64,000 nucleotides of DNA from Acidobacteriota bacterium (GTDB lineage Bacteria; Acidobacteriota; Terriglobia; Bryobacterales; Bryobacteraceae): positions 1 through 64,000 of the forward strand of contig JACPNQ010000023.1 of the NCBI GenBank assembly GCA_016185425.1. Reading direction: 5' to 3'. Position numbers and translations under genes: made by a program. Each line of letters opens with the position of its first letter. Positions within the stretch are counted from its first letter, which is position 1. The notes beneath the pieces were generated by a model. That model worked only from the letters and a program-made list of their open reading frames with translations, did no database searches and was not told where the DNA came from. Positions 32,062 through 40,365 of the stretch are shown here, piece by piece.

Positions 32062-33180
32062 TTAAACGAGAATTGTAAACGCGTTCTCCGTCCGCTCCAC
32101 CGGACGGTACAGTGTGTCGCGTTCCATAGGCTCGCGGCCCGCTTCCCGGATCAGCCGCAGCAGATCCGCGCGGCGCAGTCCCTGGCTTGTTGTCGCGCCG
32201 GCGTCGTGGTAAATCTTCTCTTCCACAATCGTTCCGTCGAGATCGTCCGACCCGAACCGCTGCGAAATCTGCGCCATCGCCTCTGTCATCATCACCCAGT
32301 AGGCTTTGATATGCGGGATGTTATCGAGCATCAGCCGCGACACGGCGATGTTCCGCAGGTCGTCGTACCCGGTAGTCTTCGGCAGATGCGCAAGCGCGGT
32401 ATTCGCCGGATGGAAGGCCAACGGAATGAAGGTCTGGAATCCGTTCGTCTCATCCTGCACGTCGCGCAGCCGCACCAGATGATCCACGCGATCCTCCGGG
32501 CCTTCGATATGGCCATAGAGCATCGTGCAGTTCGTCTTGATGCCTAGCTGATGGCTGATCCGTGCCACTTCCAGCCATTCACTCCCATCGATCTTGTGAT
32601 CGCAGATAATTCGCCGCACGCGCTCGCTGAAAATCTCAGCGCCACCGCCCGGCTGCGAATCCATTCCCGCATCGCGCAGACGAATCAATACTTCGCGAAT
32701 CGGCAGCTTAGCGCGTTTGGCCAGATAGGCGATCTCAACCATCGTGAATGCCTTCAAGTGCACCTGCGGATAGCGCTGTTTCAAGCCGCGCAGCATTTCG
32801 CAGTACCAGTCGAGCGTCAGCTCCGGGTGCAACCCGCCCACGATATGGAACTCGCTGACCGCCTCGGAATAGCCGTGCCCAGCCACTTCCCACACCTGGT
32901 CCAGCGACATCGTATATCCGCGCGGATCGCGCGCCTTTTTCCCGAACGCGCACAACCGGCACGAAGCCGTGCATACGTCGGTGGGGTTGATGTGCCGGTT
33001 CACGTTGAAATATGTGATGTTTCCGTTGACTCGTTCCCGCACCGCATTCGCGAGCCAGCCTACGCCCAAGATATCCGTCGAGCGATAGAGCGTGACACCG
33101 TCATCGAAGCTCAGCCGCTCGCCGGCCAACACCCTATCGCGAATCGGCAGCAGCCGGGCATCCTCAAAGTGGGGGGTCAT
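32062..33180 (-). CDS. mqnE: Aminofutalosine synthase
   Basis: The product is 372 residues. It is a radical-SAM enzyme with the cluster motif C70-TAS-C74-RL-C77. In the futalosine menaquinone route it joins 3-[(1-carboxyvinyl)oxy]benzoate to the adenosyl group, giving aminofutalosine. Full-length similarity in NVNRHINPTDVC, FHIVGGLHPELTLDWY and AGMDSQPGGGAEIFSERVRRI favours MqnE over MqnC, which is separately encoded at 47357. It starts nine bases after mqnP ends, so the two form an operon. Confidence 0.92.
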   Translation of the reverse strand: MTPHFEDARLLPIRDRVLAGERLSFDDGVTLYRSTDILGVGWLANAVRERVNGNITYFNVNRHINPTDVCTASCRLCAFGKKARDPRGYTMSLDQVWEVAGHGYSEAVSEFHIVGGLHPELTLDWYCEMLRGLKQRYPQVHLKAFTMVEIAYLAKRAKLPIREVLIRLRDAGMDSQPGGGAEIFSERVRRIICDHKIDGSEWLEVARISHQLGIKTNCTMLYGHIEGPEDRVDHLVRLRDVQDETNGFQTFIPLAFHPANTALAHLPKTTGYDDLRNIAVSRLMLDNIPHIKAYWVMMTEAMAQISQRFGSDDLDGTIVEEKIYHDAGATTSQGLRRADLLRLIREAGREPMERDTLYRPVERTENAFTILV

Positions 33181-33189
33181 AGTCGCTCG

Positions 33190-34074
33190 TTACACTCCAC
33201 GCCTGGCATACCAGACATCGGCTGCCCAAAACACGAAGAATAGCACGCTGACGTAACCATTCACCGTGAAAAACGCCGCGTTTACGCGGCTCAAATCGTC
33301 TGCCTTGACCAGGCTGTGCTCATACACCAGCAGCATCGCCACAATCGCAATCCCGGCCGCGCCGAGCAGGCCAAGGGAGAAGCTTTGCAGCAGCATGACC
33401 AGGCACACTAGCATCGCCAGGTGGAGCACGCGCGACACGATCAGCGCGGCGGAGATACCCAGCCGTTTCGGCAAGCTGTACAACCCGGAACTCCGGTCAA
33501 ATTCAAAATCCTGGCAGGAGTAGATGATGTCGAACCCTGCGGTCCAGAACGTCACCGCGGCCGTTAGCCAGAGAATGCGGAGATCCAGCGCGCCGTCCAC
33601 GGCGATCCATGCCGCCGCCGGTGCGATGCCGAGCGCGAATCCCAGCACGACGTGCGACCACGACGTGAAACGCTTGGTGAAGCTGTATCCCATGACCATC
33701 GCCAGCGCGACCGGCGAGAGGTAGAGGCAAAGCGGACCAAGCATCGCCGCCGCGAACACAAGCAGCCCCGTCATGAATGCCAGGAAACCCCACGCGAATC
33801 CAGCGGATAGGAGCCCCGCAGGCAGATGCCGCATTCTGGTCCGCGGATTCAGTCCGTCGATGTCCGAATCCAGAATACGGTTAAAAGCCATTCCGGCCGA
33901 CCGCGCGCCGACCATTGCCACAACAATCCACGTCAGTTTCCAGGCGGCGCCTTCGGCCCGAAATCCGGCGTTGCGCCACGCAAGCAACGCCCCTGTCAGT
34001 GCGAATGGAAGCGCAAAAATAGAGTGCTCGAATTTGATCATGTCGAGCGTTAAACGCAGGCGCTGGAAAAACAT
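33190..34074 (-). CDS. mqnP: UbiA-family polyprenyltransferase (menaquinone type)
   Basis: The product is 294 residues with about eight membrane helices. Both prenyl-diphosphate/Mg motifs are present: NRILDSDIDG and YSCQDFEFDRSSGLYSLPKR. UbiA enzymes attach a polyprenyl chain to an aromatic acid. Linkage to mqnE and the presence of mqnA and mqnC in the same window make the dihydroxynaphthoate-type substrate of the futalosine route more likely than 4-hydroxybenzoate. The symbol follows this context. The gene starts only 21 bp from the divergent DUF192 gene. Confidence 0.85.
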   Translation of the reverse strand: MFFQRLRLTLDMIKFEHSIFALPFALTGALLAWRNAGFRAEGAAWKLTWIVVAMVGARSAGMAFNRILDSDIDGLNPRTRMRHLPAGLLSAGFAWGFLAFMTGLLVFAAAMLGPLCLYLSPVALAMVMGYSFTKRFTSWSHVVLGFALGIAPAAAWIAVDGALDLRILWLTAAVTFWTAGFDIIYSCQDFEFDRSSGLYSLPKRLGISAALIVSRVLHLAMLVCLVMLLQSFSLGLLGAAGIAIVAMLLVYEHSLVKADDLSRVNAAFFTVNGYVSVLFFVFWAADVWYARRGV

Positions 34075-34078
34075 CTTG

Positions 34079-34094
34079 CGTTACCATTTTAACG
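34079..34094. promoter_or_regulatory. Dyad in the 21 bp gap between mqnP and the DUF192 gene
   Basis: CGTTA (34079-34083) and TAACG (34090-34094) are inverted with a six-base spacer. A second dyad, GCGTTAAACGC, is at 34047-34057 inside the mqnP 5' end. The divergent gap is too short for two independent promoters, so control elements must overlap coding sequence. Confidence 0.35.
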
Positions 34095-34095
34095 G

Positions 34096-34557
34096 ATGTG
34101 GCTTAAAACGTTTTGGGTGCTCCTTGTTGTTACCGCACTCACCGCCTGTGTCGACCAGCAGAAGACCGCGACAATGGAGGATCTCTATACTCGGGAGGTA
34201 CGGATGCCGGACGGTGTCCGCTACCGGGCCGAGGTGGCATCCAAGCCGTTCGACATGAGCCGAGGCCTGATGTTTCGCGATTCGTTGGCAGGTGATCGGG
34301 CGATGCTGTTCGTCTACGGCCAGGCAGGCCGATATCCAATCTGGACCTATCAGAACCGCATCGCACTGGATGTTATCTGGCTGGATCAGAACCGGATCAT
34401 CAACGAAATTATCCCCGGCCTCCAGCCGTGCAAGACCGATAGCGCCAACAAGTGCCCGCAGTATGGCGGCGCATTCCGCTCGCTGTACGTGCTGGAGACC
34501 AACGCCGGCGTCGCCGCGAAGCATAAACTGAAACCCGGCGATCGATTGGACTTCTAA
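34096..34557 (+). CDS. DUF192 family lipoprotein
   Basis: The product is 153 residues with a lipoprotein signal ([18 protein letters not shown]; Cys18). DUF192 signatures are [39 protein letters not shown] and [20 protein letters not shown], and C-terminal [18 protein letters not shown]. The family is periplasmic and poorly understood. The family's usual MPFPLD-like turn is WTYQNR here. It lies seven bases before larB and probably shares its transcript. Confidence 0.85.
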   Translation: MWLKTFWVLLVVTALTACVDQQKTATMEDLYTREVRMPDGVRYRAEVASKPFDMSRGLMFRDSLAGDRAMLFVYGQAGRYPIWTYQNRIALDVIWLDQNRIINEIIPGLQPCKTDSANKCPQYGGAFRSLYVLETNAGVAAKHKLKPGDRLDF

Positions 34558-34564
34558 CTCTCTT

Positions 34565-35311
34565 ATGGACGCAGACAAAATTCGCGAACTCCTCGAAAAC
34601 GTTCGCTGCGGCGATGTCGATGTCGACAGCGCAATGGACCGCCTGAAACATATGCCTTTTGAGGATCTCGGCTTCGCCAAGGTCGATCATCATCGCGCCC
34701 TTCGCCAGGGCATGCCGGAGGTAGTCTTCGGGCTCGGCAAGGCGCCCGAGCACATCCGCGACATCGCCGTCAGAGTCGCGGAGCGAGCGCAGAACCTGTT
34801 AATCACGCGAACCAGCCGTGAAGCCGCCGACCTCGTGCTGGAGGCGGTCCCCGGCATTGAATACCATCCGCACTCCGGCGCCATGCGCCTATGGCGGGAC
34901 AAAACGATTCGCGGCCGCGGCCGCATCGCCGTTGTGTGCGCCGGGACCAGTGATATCCCGGTCGCTGAAGAGGCCCGCATCACGGCCGAGGTCATGGGCA
35001 ACGAGGTCGAGTCCATTCATGACATCGGTGTCGCCGGAATTCACCGGTTAATGAACAACCGCGACCGCCTTACCCAAGCGAAGGTTATTGTCGTATGCGC
35101 CGGCATGGAGGGCGCGCTGCCCAGTGCGGTCGGCGGGCTGGTGAGCGTCCCGGTGATCGCCGTGCCAACGAGCATTGGTTATGGCGCCAGCTTTAACGGT
35201 TTGGCTGCGTTGCTCGGCATGTTGAATAGCTGCGCCTCGAATGTCACTGTTGTCAACATCGACAATGGCTTCGGCGGAGGCTACGTCGCAAGCCTCATCA
35301 ACCGGCCCTAA
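34565..35311 (+). CDS. larB: Pyridinium-3,5-biscarboxylate synthase LarB
   Basis: The product is 248 residues, normal for LarB. LarB carboxylates and hydrolyses nicotinate adenine dinucleotide in making the nickel-pincer cofactor of lactate racemase. The PurE-like core is seen as [48 protein letters not shown] and [20 protein letters not shown]. LarC, LarE and a racemase are not in the window, so either they are elsewhere or the protein serves another pincer-type enzyme. It follows the DUF192 gene by seven bases. Confidence 0.93.
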   Translation: MDADKIRELLENVRCGDVDVDSAMDRLKHMPFEDLGFAKVDHHRALRQGMPEVVFGLGKAPEHIRDIAVRVAERAQNLLITRTSREAADLVLEAVPGIEYHPHSGAMRLWRDKTIRGRGRIAVVCAGTSDIPVAEEARITAEVMGNEVESIHDIGVAGIHRLMNNRDRLTQAKVIVVCAGMEGALPSAVGGLVSVPVIAVPTSIGYGASFNGLAALLGMLNSCASNVTVVNIDNGFGGGYVASLINRP

Positions 35312-35318
35312 TCGGCCG

Positions 35319-36515
35319 TTACAGATTTGCCGCCCGCAGCCGCTCTCCCGCGGCGGCCAACGTTTCCGGCTTCTTGCAGAAACAAAACCGGACGTAGTTC
35401 TTGCCTAATTCCGGCCTGGAAAAGAAGCTCGATCCGGGTACGGCGGCGAGTTTTACCGTATTGATCAGATGCCGCACGAATTGCATGTCGTCGGGAAAGC
35501 CGAAACCGGATATGTCCGTCATGATGTAATATGCGCCTGCCGGGCGGAAACACGAAAAACCGGCGGCCGTCAGAATATCGAGTAGCTGATCCCGCCGCAC
35601 GCCATACTCCACGCCCAGGTGCTCGTAGAACGACGCGGGCTGGCGGAGCGCGGCCACACCCGCAGTCTGCAGCGGTGTCGCCGCGCCAACGGTGAGAAAA
35701 TCGTGCACTTTTCGAATCGAATCGGTAAGGTCCGGCGCCGCCGCCACCCATCCCACACGCCACCCGGTGACCGAATAGGTCTTGCTCATGCTATTCACGA
35801 TCACCGCGCGCTCCCGCATCCCCGGAAGCGTCATCACGGGAATATGTTTGGCGCCGTCGTATACGATGTGCTCATAGATCTCATCGGTGATGCACAGCGC
35901 GTCGTATTCCTGACACAATTCCGCGATGAGACTGAGCTCCTCCGGGCTAAACACGCGGCCTGTCGGGTTATTGGGCGTATTGATGATGATCGCCTTCGTC
36001 CGGGAGCTGAACGCCCGCCGGAGTTCCTCCGGATCAAAGCTCCAGTCCGGCGGACGCAACGTCACAAGCTTTCTGACGCCGCCGCAGAGCTGCAAGTCGG
36101 GGTGGTAGTTCTCATAGTAGGGCTCGAAGACAATGACCTCGTCTCCGTCATTCACCGTCGCTAACAGCGTTGCCACCATCCCCTCTGTCGCTCCGCAAAC
36201 GACGGTGATCTCCCTTTGCGGATCAAGGTCGATCGCATAGGTCTGCCGGTACTTGTACGCAATAGCTTCCCGCAGGGCAGGAATGCCCCAGGTGATTGGA
36301 TACTGGTTATGATCCGCCGCGATCGCCTCCGCGGCGGCCTCCTTCAAAAACGCCGGCGCCGCAAAGTCGGGAAAGCCTTGAGCCAGGTTCACTGCGCCCG
36401 CCGCCACTGCCAGCCGTGTCATCTCGCGGATGACGGACTCGGTAAAGTCAGCGGTTCTTTCGCTTCGGAAGCGACTTCTTTGCGGCGGCCGGGCGAGGCT
36501 TTGCGGGAGGCTCAT
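35319..36515 (-). CDS. PLP-dependent class I aminotransferase
   Basis: The product is 398 residues from ATG 36515 and shows FTESVIREMTRLAVAAGAVN and LAQGFPDFAAPAFL, then K245 in NSMSKTYSVTGWRVG as the PLP lysine. A conserved N-terminal stretch precedes the ATG at 36422, so the longer start is kept even though it overlaps the upstream lytic transglycosylase gene by 68 bases. Kynurenine/glutamine-type or aspartate aminotransferase activity are possible. It is the last gene of an overlapping minus-strand group. Confidence 0.85.
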   Translation of the reverse strand: MSLPQSLARPPQRSRFRSERTADFTESVIREMTRLAVAAGAVNLAQGFPDFAAPAFLKEAAAEAIAADHNQYPITWGIPALREAIAYKYRQTYAIDLDPQREITVVCGATEGMVATLLATVNDGDEVIVFEPYYENYHPDLQLCGGVRKLVTLRPPDWSFDPEELRRAFSSRTKAIIINTPNNPTGRVFSPEELSLIAELCQEYDALCITDEIYEHIVYDGAKHIPVMTLPGMRERAVIVNSMSKTYSVTGWRVGWVAAAPDLTDSIRKVHDFLTVGAATPLQTAGVAALRQPASFYEHLGVEYGVRRDQLLDILTAAGFSCFRPAGAYYIMTDISGFGFPDDMQFVRHLINTVKLAAVPGSSFFSRPELGKNYVRFCFCKKPETLAAAGERLRAANL

Positions 36516-38646
36516 TCGTCGAGTGTATAGCAGCCACTTTGCCCTCGTACAGCCTCCTGTACACCGACGCATTCCGCAACACACTCTGCACGTAATCGCG
36601 CGTTTCATCGAACGGAATGGTCTCGATGAACTCGGCCTGTTCATTGAACGTGGCGAATCGACGCCACTTGTTCACGCGTGATCCGCCGCCGTTATAAGCG
36701 GCCAGCACATCTTCCCACCTTCCCCCGAAGGCCCGCTGCAGCGTCTTCAGATAAAACGTGCCCAATCGAAGATTAATCGCCGGGTCGAAGAGCATCGAGG
36801 TCGAGAACGCGCGCATCCCGACGCGGCGGCTTAGCTCCCGTCCCGTCGACGGAAGGATCTGCGTAAGTCCATAGGCGTTAGAGCGGCTGATTACCTTCGG
36901 GTTAAACTCCGATTCCTGCCGGATCAACCCCGCTACCAGGTACGGGTCGATATCGTGCTCCCGTGCGTACTTTTCCAGGTCCTCCTGGTAGGGCATTGGG
37001 AATGCCAGGCGCCAGAACCGGTCGCCCGCGGCATCCCACGGAAAGAATAGATAGCCCGGGAGCAATCCCTTGATGTACCGCAGCCCTTTATCCGCCTGCC
37101 CGATTTTGGTCATGTGGTCAGCCAGATCCATTGCCAACCCGATCGGCGCGGATTCTTCTCGCGCGCCCATGCGGAGCTCGAATTCGGCATAGTTGTCCAA
37201 CCCGGCCATCTCCAACAGCGCCGCACGCTCCCGGCGGGTTTTCGCCGTCGCCGCCTCCACGACGGAAAAACCCGCTCGGCGCGGCCACCGCAAGCCGTCC
37301 ACCCATTGCCGTGTTTCCGCGGAGACGTCCGCCGCGCGCACGCGCGCATCGTTCAGCCGGTCTGCCGCGATCAAAGCATAGTACGTATTCGGAAACCGCG
37401 TTGTTACGGTCTCCAAGTAAGGCCGGGCGGCGCTGTAGTCTCCGCGCTGCTCCGCGATCCGCGCCAGGAAATACAGTGCGGTGTTCGCCTTCTCCGATTG
37501 TGGGAATCGCTGCAAATGCTCACGCAGCAGCGTTTCAGCGTCCGGCCGGCGCCGCAAGTAGGCGCTCCAAACCACCTTCCAATGGCAGAATGGCGCTTTG
37601 CCATCCCTTTCGAAATTCGTCGCGCACGCCTGGTAGAGCGGTTCATATGCGGTGAAATTGTTGTCGAGCAGATACTGGTACCCCTCGGCCACCAGCGCAT
37701 CAAGATAGCGCAATGACCCCGCATGATGTCTCGCCAGACGGTCGAACGCCGCCGCGCGGTCGGCTTCCAGATCCATGCGACGCGCGGTTTGATACAGCCA
37801 CCAGCTCCGCTCCGCGTCCGCCGCCGGCGAGGTAAGCGTCAACGCCGCCAGCGCCCTGCGCACCTCCACATAGTGTTTGGCGCGGTATTCCGCTTCCCAG
37901 CCCTTCACCTCCGCCATCTCCCGGTCATCGCGATCCCACGCTACCGCGGCACCACGGAGTTCGGCGCGCACGGCCGCCGCCTGTCCGGGCGCGCAGCGTT
38001 CGGCTCGCAGTAAGTAGTCCGCCGGCATTGCCTTCATGCGCCATTCCGGCCCCACTCTTCCCGCCTCGGGCGATTGCGGATATCGGAAATACACGCGCGA
38101 ATAATAGGTTCCCGCCTTCTCGCGGCTCCCTGCCGCCAGCCAAGCTTCCGCCAGCGCCATATCGCCCTGCGGCTGGGTTAACTGTGCCTCGTTCTTCTCC
38201 AGTAGCTGCGCCGCCAGTTCGGCCTTTCCAAGCGCGAGATACGACTTCGCGCCAAGCATCGCCGCACGGCCGGCCACAGCCGAAACGGGCTGCTGCCGCC
38301 ACACGGTTTCCAGGGCGGCCACTGCATCGGCATGACGTTCCAGCCCCGCCAGCGCGGACGCCTGAAAGAACGCCACGTAGTCATCGATCCTGTTTAACTG
38401 CGGGCCACGTGCCTTTTGAAGGATCGGCTGCGCTTCCGCGAATCGCTGCGCTTCAACCGCCGATACGGCAAGCGACAGCCGCGCCGCCGCGCCCGCTGGT
38501 GTTGCCGCCAGCCGCGACGCACATTGTTCCAGCGCCATGCGCGCCGGGCTCCTTGCCGATTCCCGCCAAGCCCTCGCTTCGCTCTCACAGCTCGGCCCGG
38601 CCGCCAGAACGGCGGCCGCAAGCACGACGATGATCGCCTTAGGCAC
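36448..38646 (-). CDS. Soluble lytic transglycosylase-like protein
   Basis: The product is about 732 residues. I place the start at GTG 38646, behind GGGGGAGA and overlapping the upstream stop by eight bases; it then gives a signal-like N-terminus (PKAIIVVLAAAVLAAGPSC). About residues 30-540 are helical repeats as in Slt70, and the C-terminus is the SLT domain with catalytic E578 (LIRQESEFNP), AYGLTQILPSTG and VLAAYNGGGSRVNKW. It cleaves peptidoglycan glycan strands to 1,6-anhydro ends in the periplasm. It is coupled to the GAF-like and aminotransferase genes. Confidence 0.88.
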   Translation of the reverse strand: MPKAIIVVLAAAVLAAGPSCESEARAWRESARSPARMALEQCASRLAATPAGAAARLSLAVSAVEAQRFAEAQPILQKARGPQLNRIDDYVAFFQASALAGLERHADAVAALETVWRQQPVSAVAGRAAMLGAKSYLALGKAELAAQLLEKNEAQLTQPQGDMALAEAWLAAGSREKAGTYYSRVYFRYPQSPEAGRVGPEWRMKAMPADYLLRAERCAPGQAAAVRAELRGAAVAWDRDDREMAEVKGWEAEYRAKHYVEVRRALAALTLTSPAADAERSWWLYQTARRMDLEADRAAAFDRLARHHAGSLRYLDALVAEGYQYLLDNNFTAYEPLYQACATNFERDGKAPFCHWKVVWSAYLRRRPDAETLLREHLQRFPQSEKANTALYFLARIAEQRGDYSAARPYLETVTTRFPNTYYALIAADRLNDARVRAADVSAETRQWVDGLRWPRRAGFSVVEAATAKTRRERAALLEMAGLDNYAEFELRMGAREESAPIGLAMDLADHMTKIGQADKGLRYIKGLLPGYLFFPWDAAGDRFWRLAFPMPYQEDLEKYAREHDIDPYLVAGLIRQESEFNPKVISRSNAYGLTQILPSTGRELSRRVGMRAFSTSMLFDPAINLRLGTFYLKTLQRAFGGRWEDVLAAYNGGGSRVNKWRRFATFNEQAEFIETIPFDETRDYVQSVLRNASVYRRLYEGKVAAIHSTNEPPAKPRPAAAKKSLPKRKNR

Positions 38647-39490
38647 GGTCTCCCCCGCGCAGTGGCCCCGGATACGACGCACCGAGCATCGCCGCATCGC
38701 CCAAGGCAAGCCTCCCCAATATTTCCGCATGCAGACAGTCACGCGCCTCCGGATACCGCGACCGGAAGAGTGCCCGTGCATCATCAATCGGCCCGCGCAA
38801 TGCCGCATACAAATCCCGCCGCGCACGGCCGCGGGCGATCCGCTCTCCATTCTCCAAAATCCATCGCGCCACCGTCGAGCGCGCAAACGACGCTGCCGTC
38901 GCCGGCCTCACCACGGCTGCCGGAGCGGCAACGCCGACTAGCGTGGAGCTCCTCGTCTCTCGCAACTCCAACGCCGCCGCGGCCAGCGACAGCAGCACTT
39001 CCAGCGCATATCCATCCGGTCCGTTGTCATCGGCCGCGAGCATCAACCCAAGCACGCGTGTCTTGCCTGCCAGCGGATATAAATACGCCCGTCGCTGCGT
39101 GGCTGCCGACCCGGCGACAGCCGCCGACAATTGGCCAGGCGCAAACAATGACACGACCGTTTCTTTCGACTCCACCACCTGCCGGAATGCCGGTGCATCC
39201 GCTAACTCGATCTCACCCGGAATCAGATCCATCCCGCGCGCCGCCTCGCAAAGCAGTTTCAAGCCGTCCACACGAAAGAAACAGATCGATTCCGCAAGCG
39301 GCGCCGCCGCGTCGGCCAGTATCTGCACCCACTGCGCTGTCGACTCCGCCTGCCGCAGAGCTCTCGCCGCAAGCTGCAGGCCGCGCAGACGCTCTTGCCG
39401 TTCCCGCGCCGCTTGCGCCGCGAAATCGTCAATCCCGCGATGTATTTCCTTCAACCGCTCCCGCAACTCCACCTCAATCCTCACTGTCAA
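38639..39490 (-). CDS. GAF-like domain protein
   Basis: The product is 283 residues. A charged helical N-terminus (LRERLKEIHRGIDDFAAQAA and ERQERLRGLQLAARAL) looks like a coiled coil. About residues 50-180 have the pattern of a GAF sensor (AESICFFRVDGLKLLCEAAR; AYLYPLAGKTRVLGLMLAAD). The C-terminal 80 residues are helical and unassigned. No output domain is present, so it may act on a partner. Its start overlaps the AIM24 gene by 17 bases and its end overlaps the transglycosylase gene by eight. Confidence 0.65.
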   Translation of the reverse strand: MTVRIEVELRERLKEIHRGIDDFAAQAARERQERLRGLQLAARALRQAESTAQWVQILADAAAPLAESICFFRVDGLKLLCEAARGMDLIPGEIELADAPAFRQVVESKETVVSLFAPGQLSAAVAGSAATQRRAYLYPLAGKTRVLGLMLAADDNGPDGYALEVLLSLAAAALELRETRSSTLVGVAAPAAVVRPATAASFARSTVARWILENGERIARGRARRDLYAALRGPIDDARALFRSRYPEARDCLHAEILGRLALGDAAMLGASYPGPLRGGDRA

Positions 39491-40325
39491 ATATGCCGCT
39501 GATCGCGCCCATCGGACTCTTCTCGTCTCCTCCCGACCGGGAGGGCGCCAGTTCGCGCCGCAGCTTCTCCAGCGTCATGCTCTGCACGATCACTCTCCCT
39601 GGCCCGGTCAACGTCGCCAGGAACAGTCCCTCCCCACCAAAAATCGCCGTCTTGATCCCACCGACGTATTGGATGTCATAGGAGACGCTTTCTTCGAATC
39701 CGACCACGCAGCCCGTATCGACCTGGAGCGATTCGCCCGGCCCGAGGTTGAAATCGATAAAGTCACCGCCGCCATGAATAAACACAGTGCCGGGACCTGT
39801 CAACCGCTCCAGCACGAATCCTTCTCCACCAAAGAATCCCACACCCAGCTTCTTCACCAAGGCAATGTTCAACTGCACCGTGGTTTGCGCGCAAATGAAG
39901 CTATCCCGCTGCACCAGGACGCTCTGCCCGGCTGCCAGCGTGAATGGCTGCAGACGCCCCGGATAGCTCCCGGCGAAGCCGACCTCACCCGGCTGTGTCG
40001 CCCGGAAATACGTCAGGAATAGGCTCTCGCCCATTACCGTTCGCTTCAATGCGCCCCAAAGCTTTTCGCCGATGCTGCCGCCGGACATCCGCGTCTCCCA
40101 CTGAATAGAAGGCGTCTTGTATAACATCTTGCCCGCCTCGGCGTACAGTTCCTGCCCCGGTTGTAATTTAATCCGTACTACTTGCAGGTTGTCGCCTTGG
40201 ATCTGGTAATCCAACGGTGTGGTCATTGGCCCTCCGTCCATCGCCGCTGCGGATAGCCGGCCGCATCGGGGGCAGAATCGGGCATCGTCGGCGACATTGG
40301 CGCCGCACTTCGAACAAAACGGCAT
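39474..40325 (-). CDS. AIM24 family protein with N-terminal zinc ribbon
   Basis: The product is 283 residues. Residues 1-25 form a Cys4 ribbon (C4, C7, C18, C21). The remainder is the AIM24/TIGR00266 beta-rich fold: LQPGQELYAEAGKMLYKTPS, GGEGFVLERLTGPGTVFIHG and VGFEESVSYDIQYVGGIKTA. The family is widespread and of unknown biochemical role; the mitochondrial relative affects inner-membrane organisation. It leads a four-gene overlapping group on the minus strand. Confidence 0.88.
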   Translation of the reverse strand: MPFCSKCGANVADDARFCPRCGRLSAAAMDGGPMTTPLDYQIQGDNLQVVRIKLQPGQELYAEAGKMLYKTPSIQWETRMSGGSIGEKLWGALKRTVMGESLFLTYFRATQPGEVGFAGSYPGRLQPFTLAAGQSVLVQRDSFICAQTTVQLNIALVKKLGVGFFGGEGFVLERLTGPGTVFIHGGGDFIDFNLGPGESLQVDTGCVVGFEESVSYDIQYVGGIKTAIFGGEGLFLATLTGPGRVIVQSMTLEKLRRELAPSRSGGDEKSPMGAISGIFDSED

Positions 40326-40365
40326 TCGGGGGAAGTACCTCTCAATTCGTATCTTACAATGGGGG

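Noticed and set aside
38416-39681. Open frame (421 codons) opposite the transglycosylase/GAF genes
   Set aside because: The peptide is Pro/Arg/Ser-rich, typical of antisense frames in GC-rich coding DNA.
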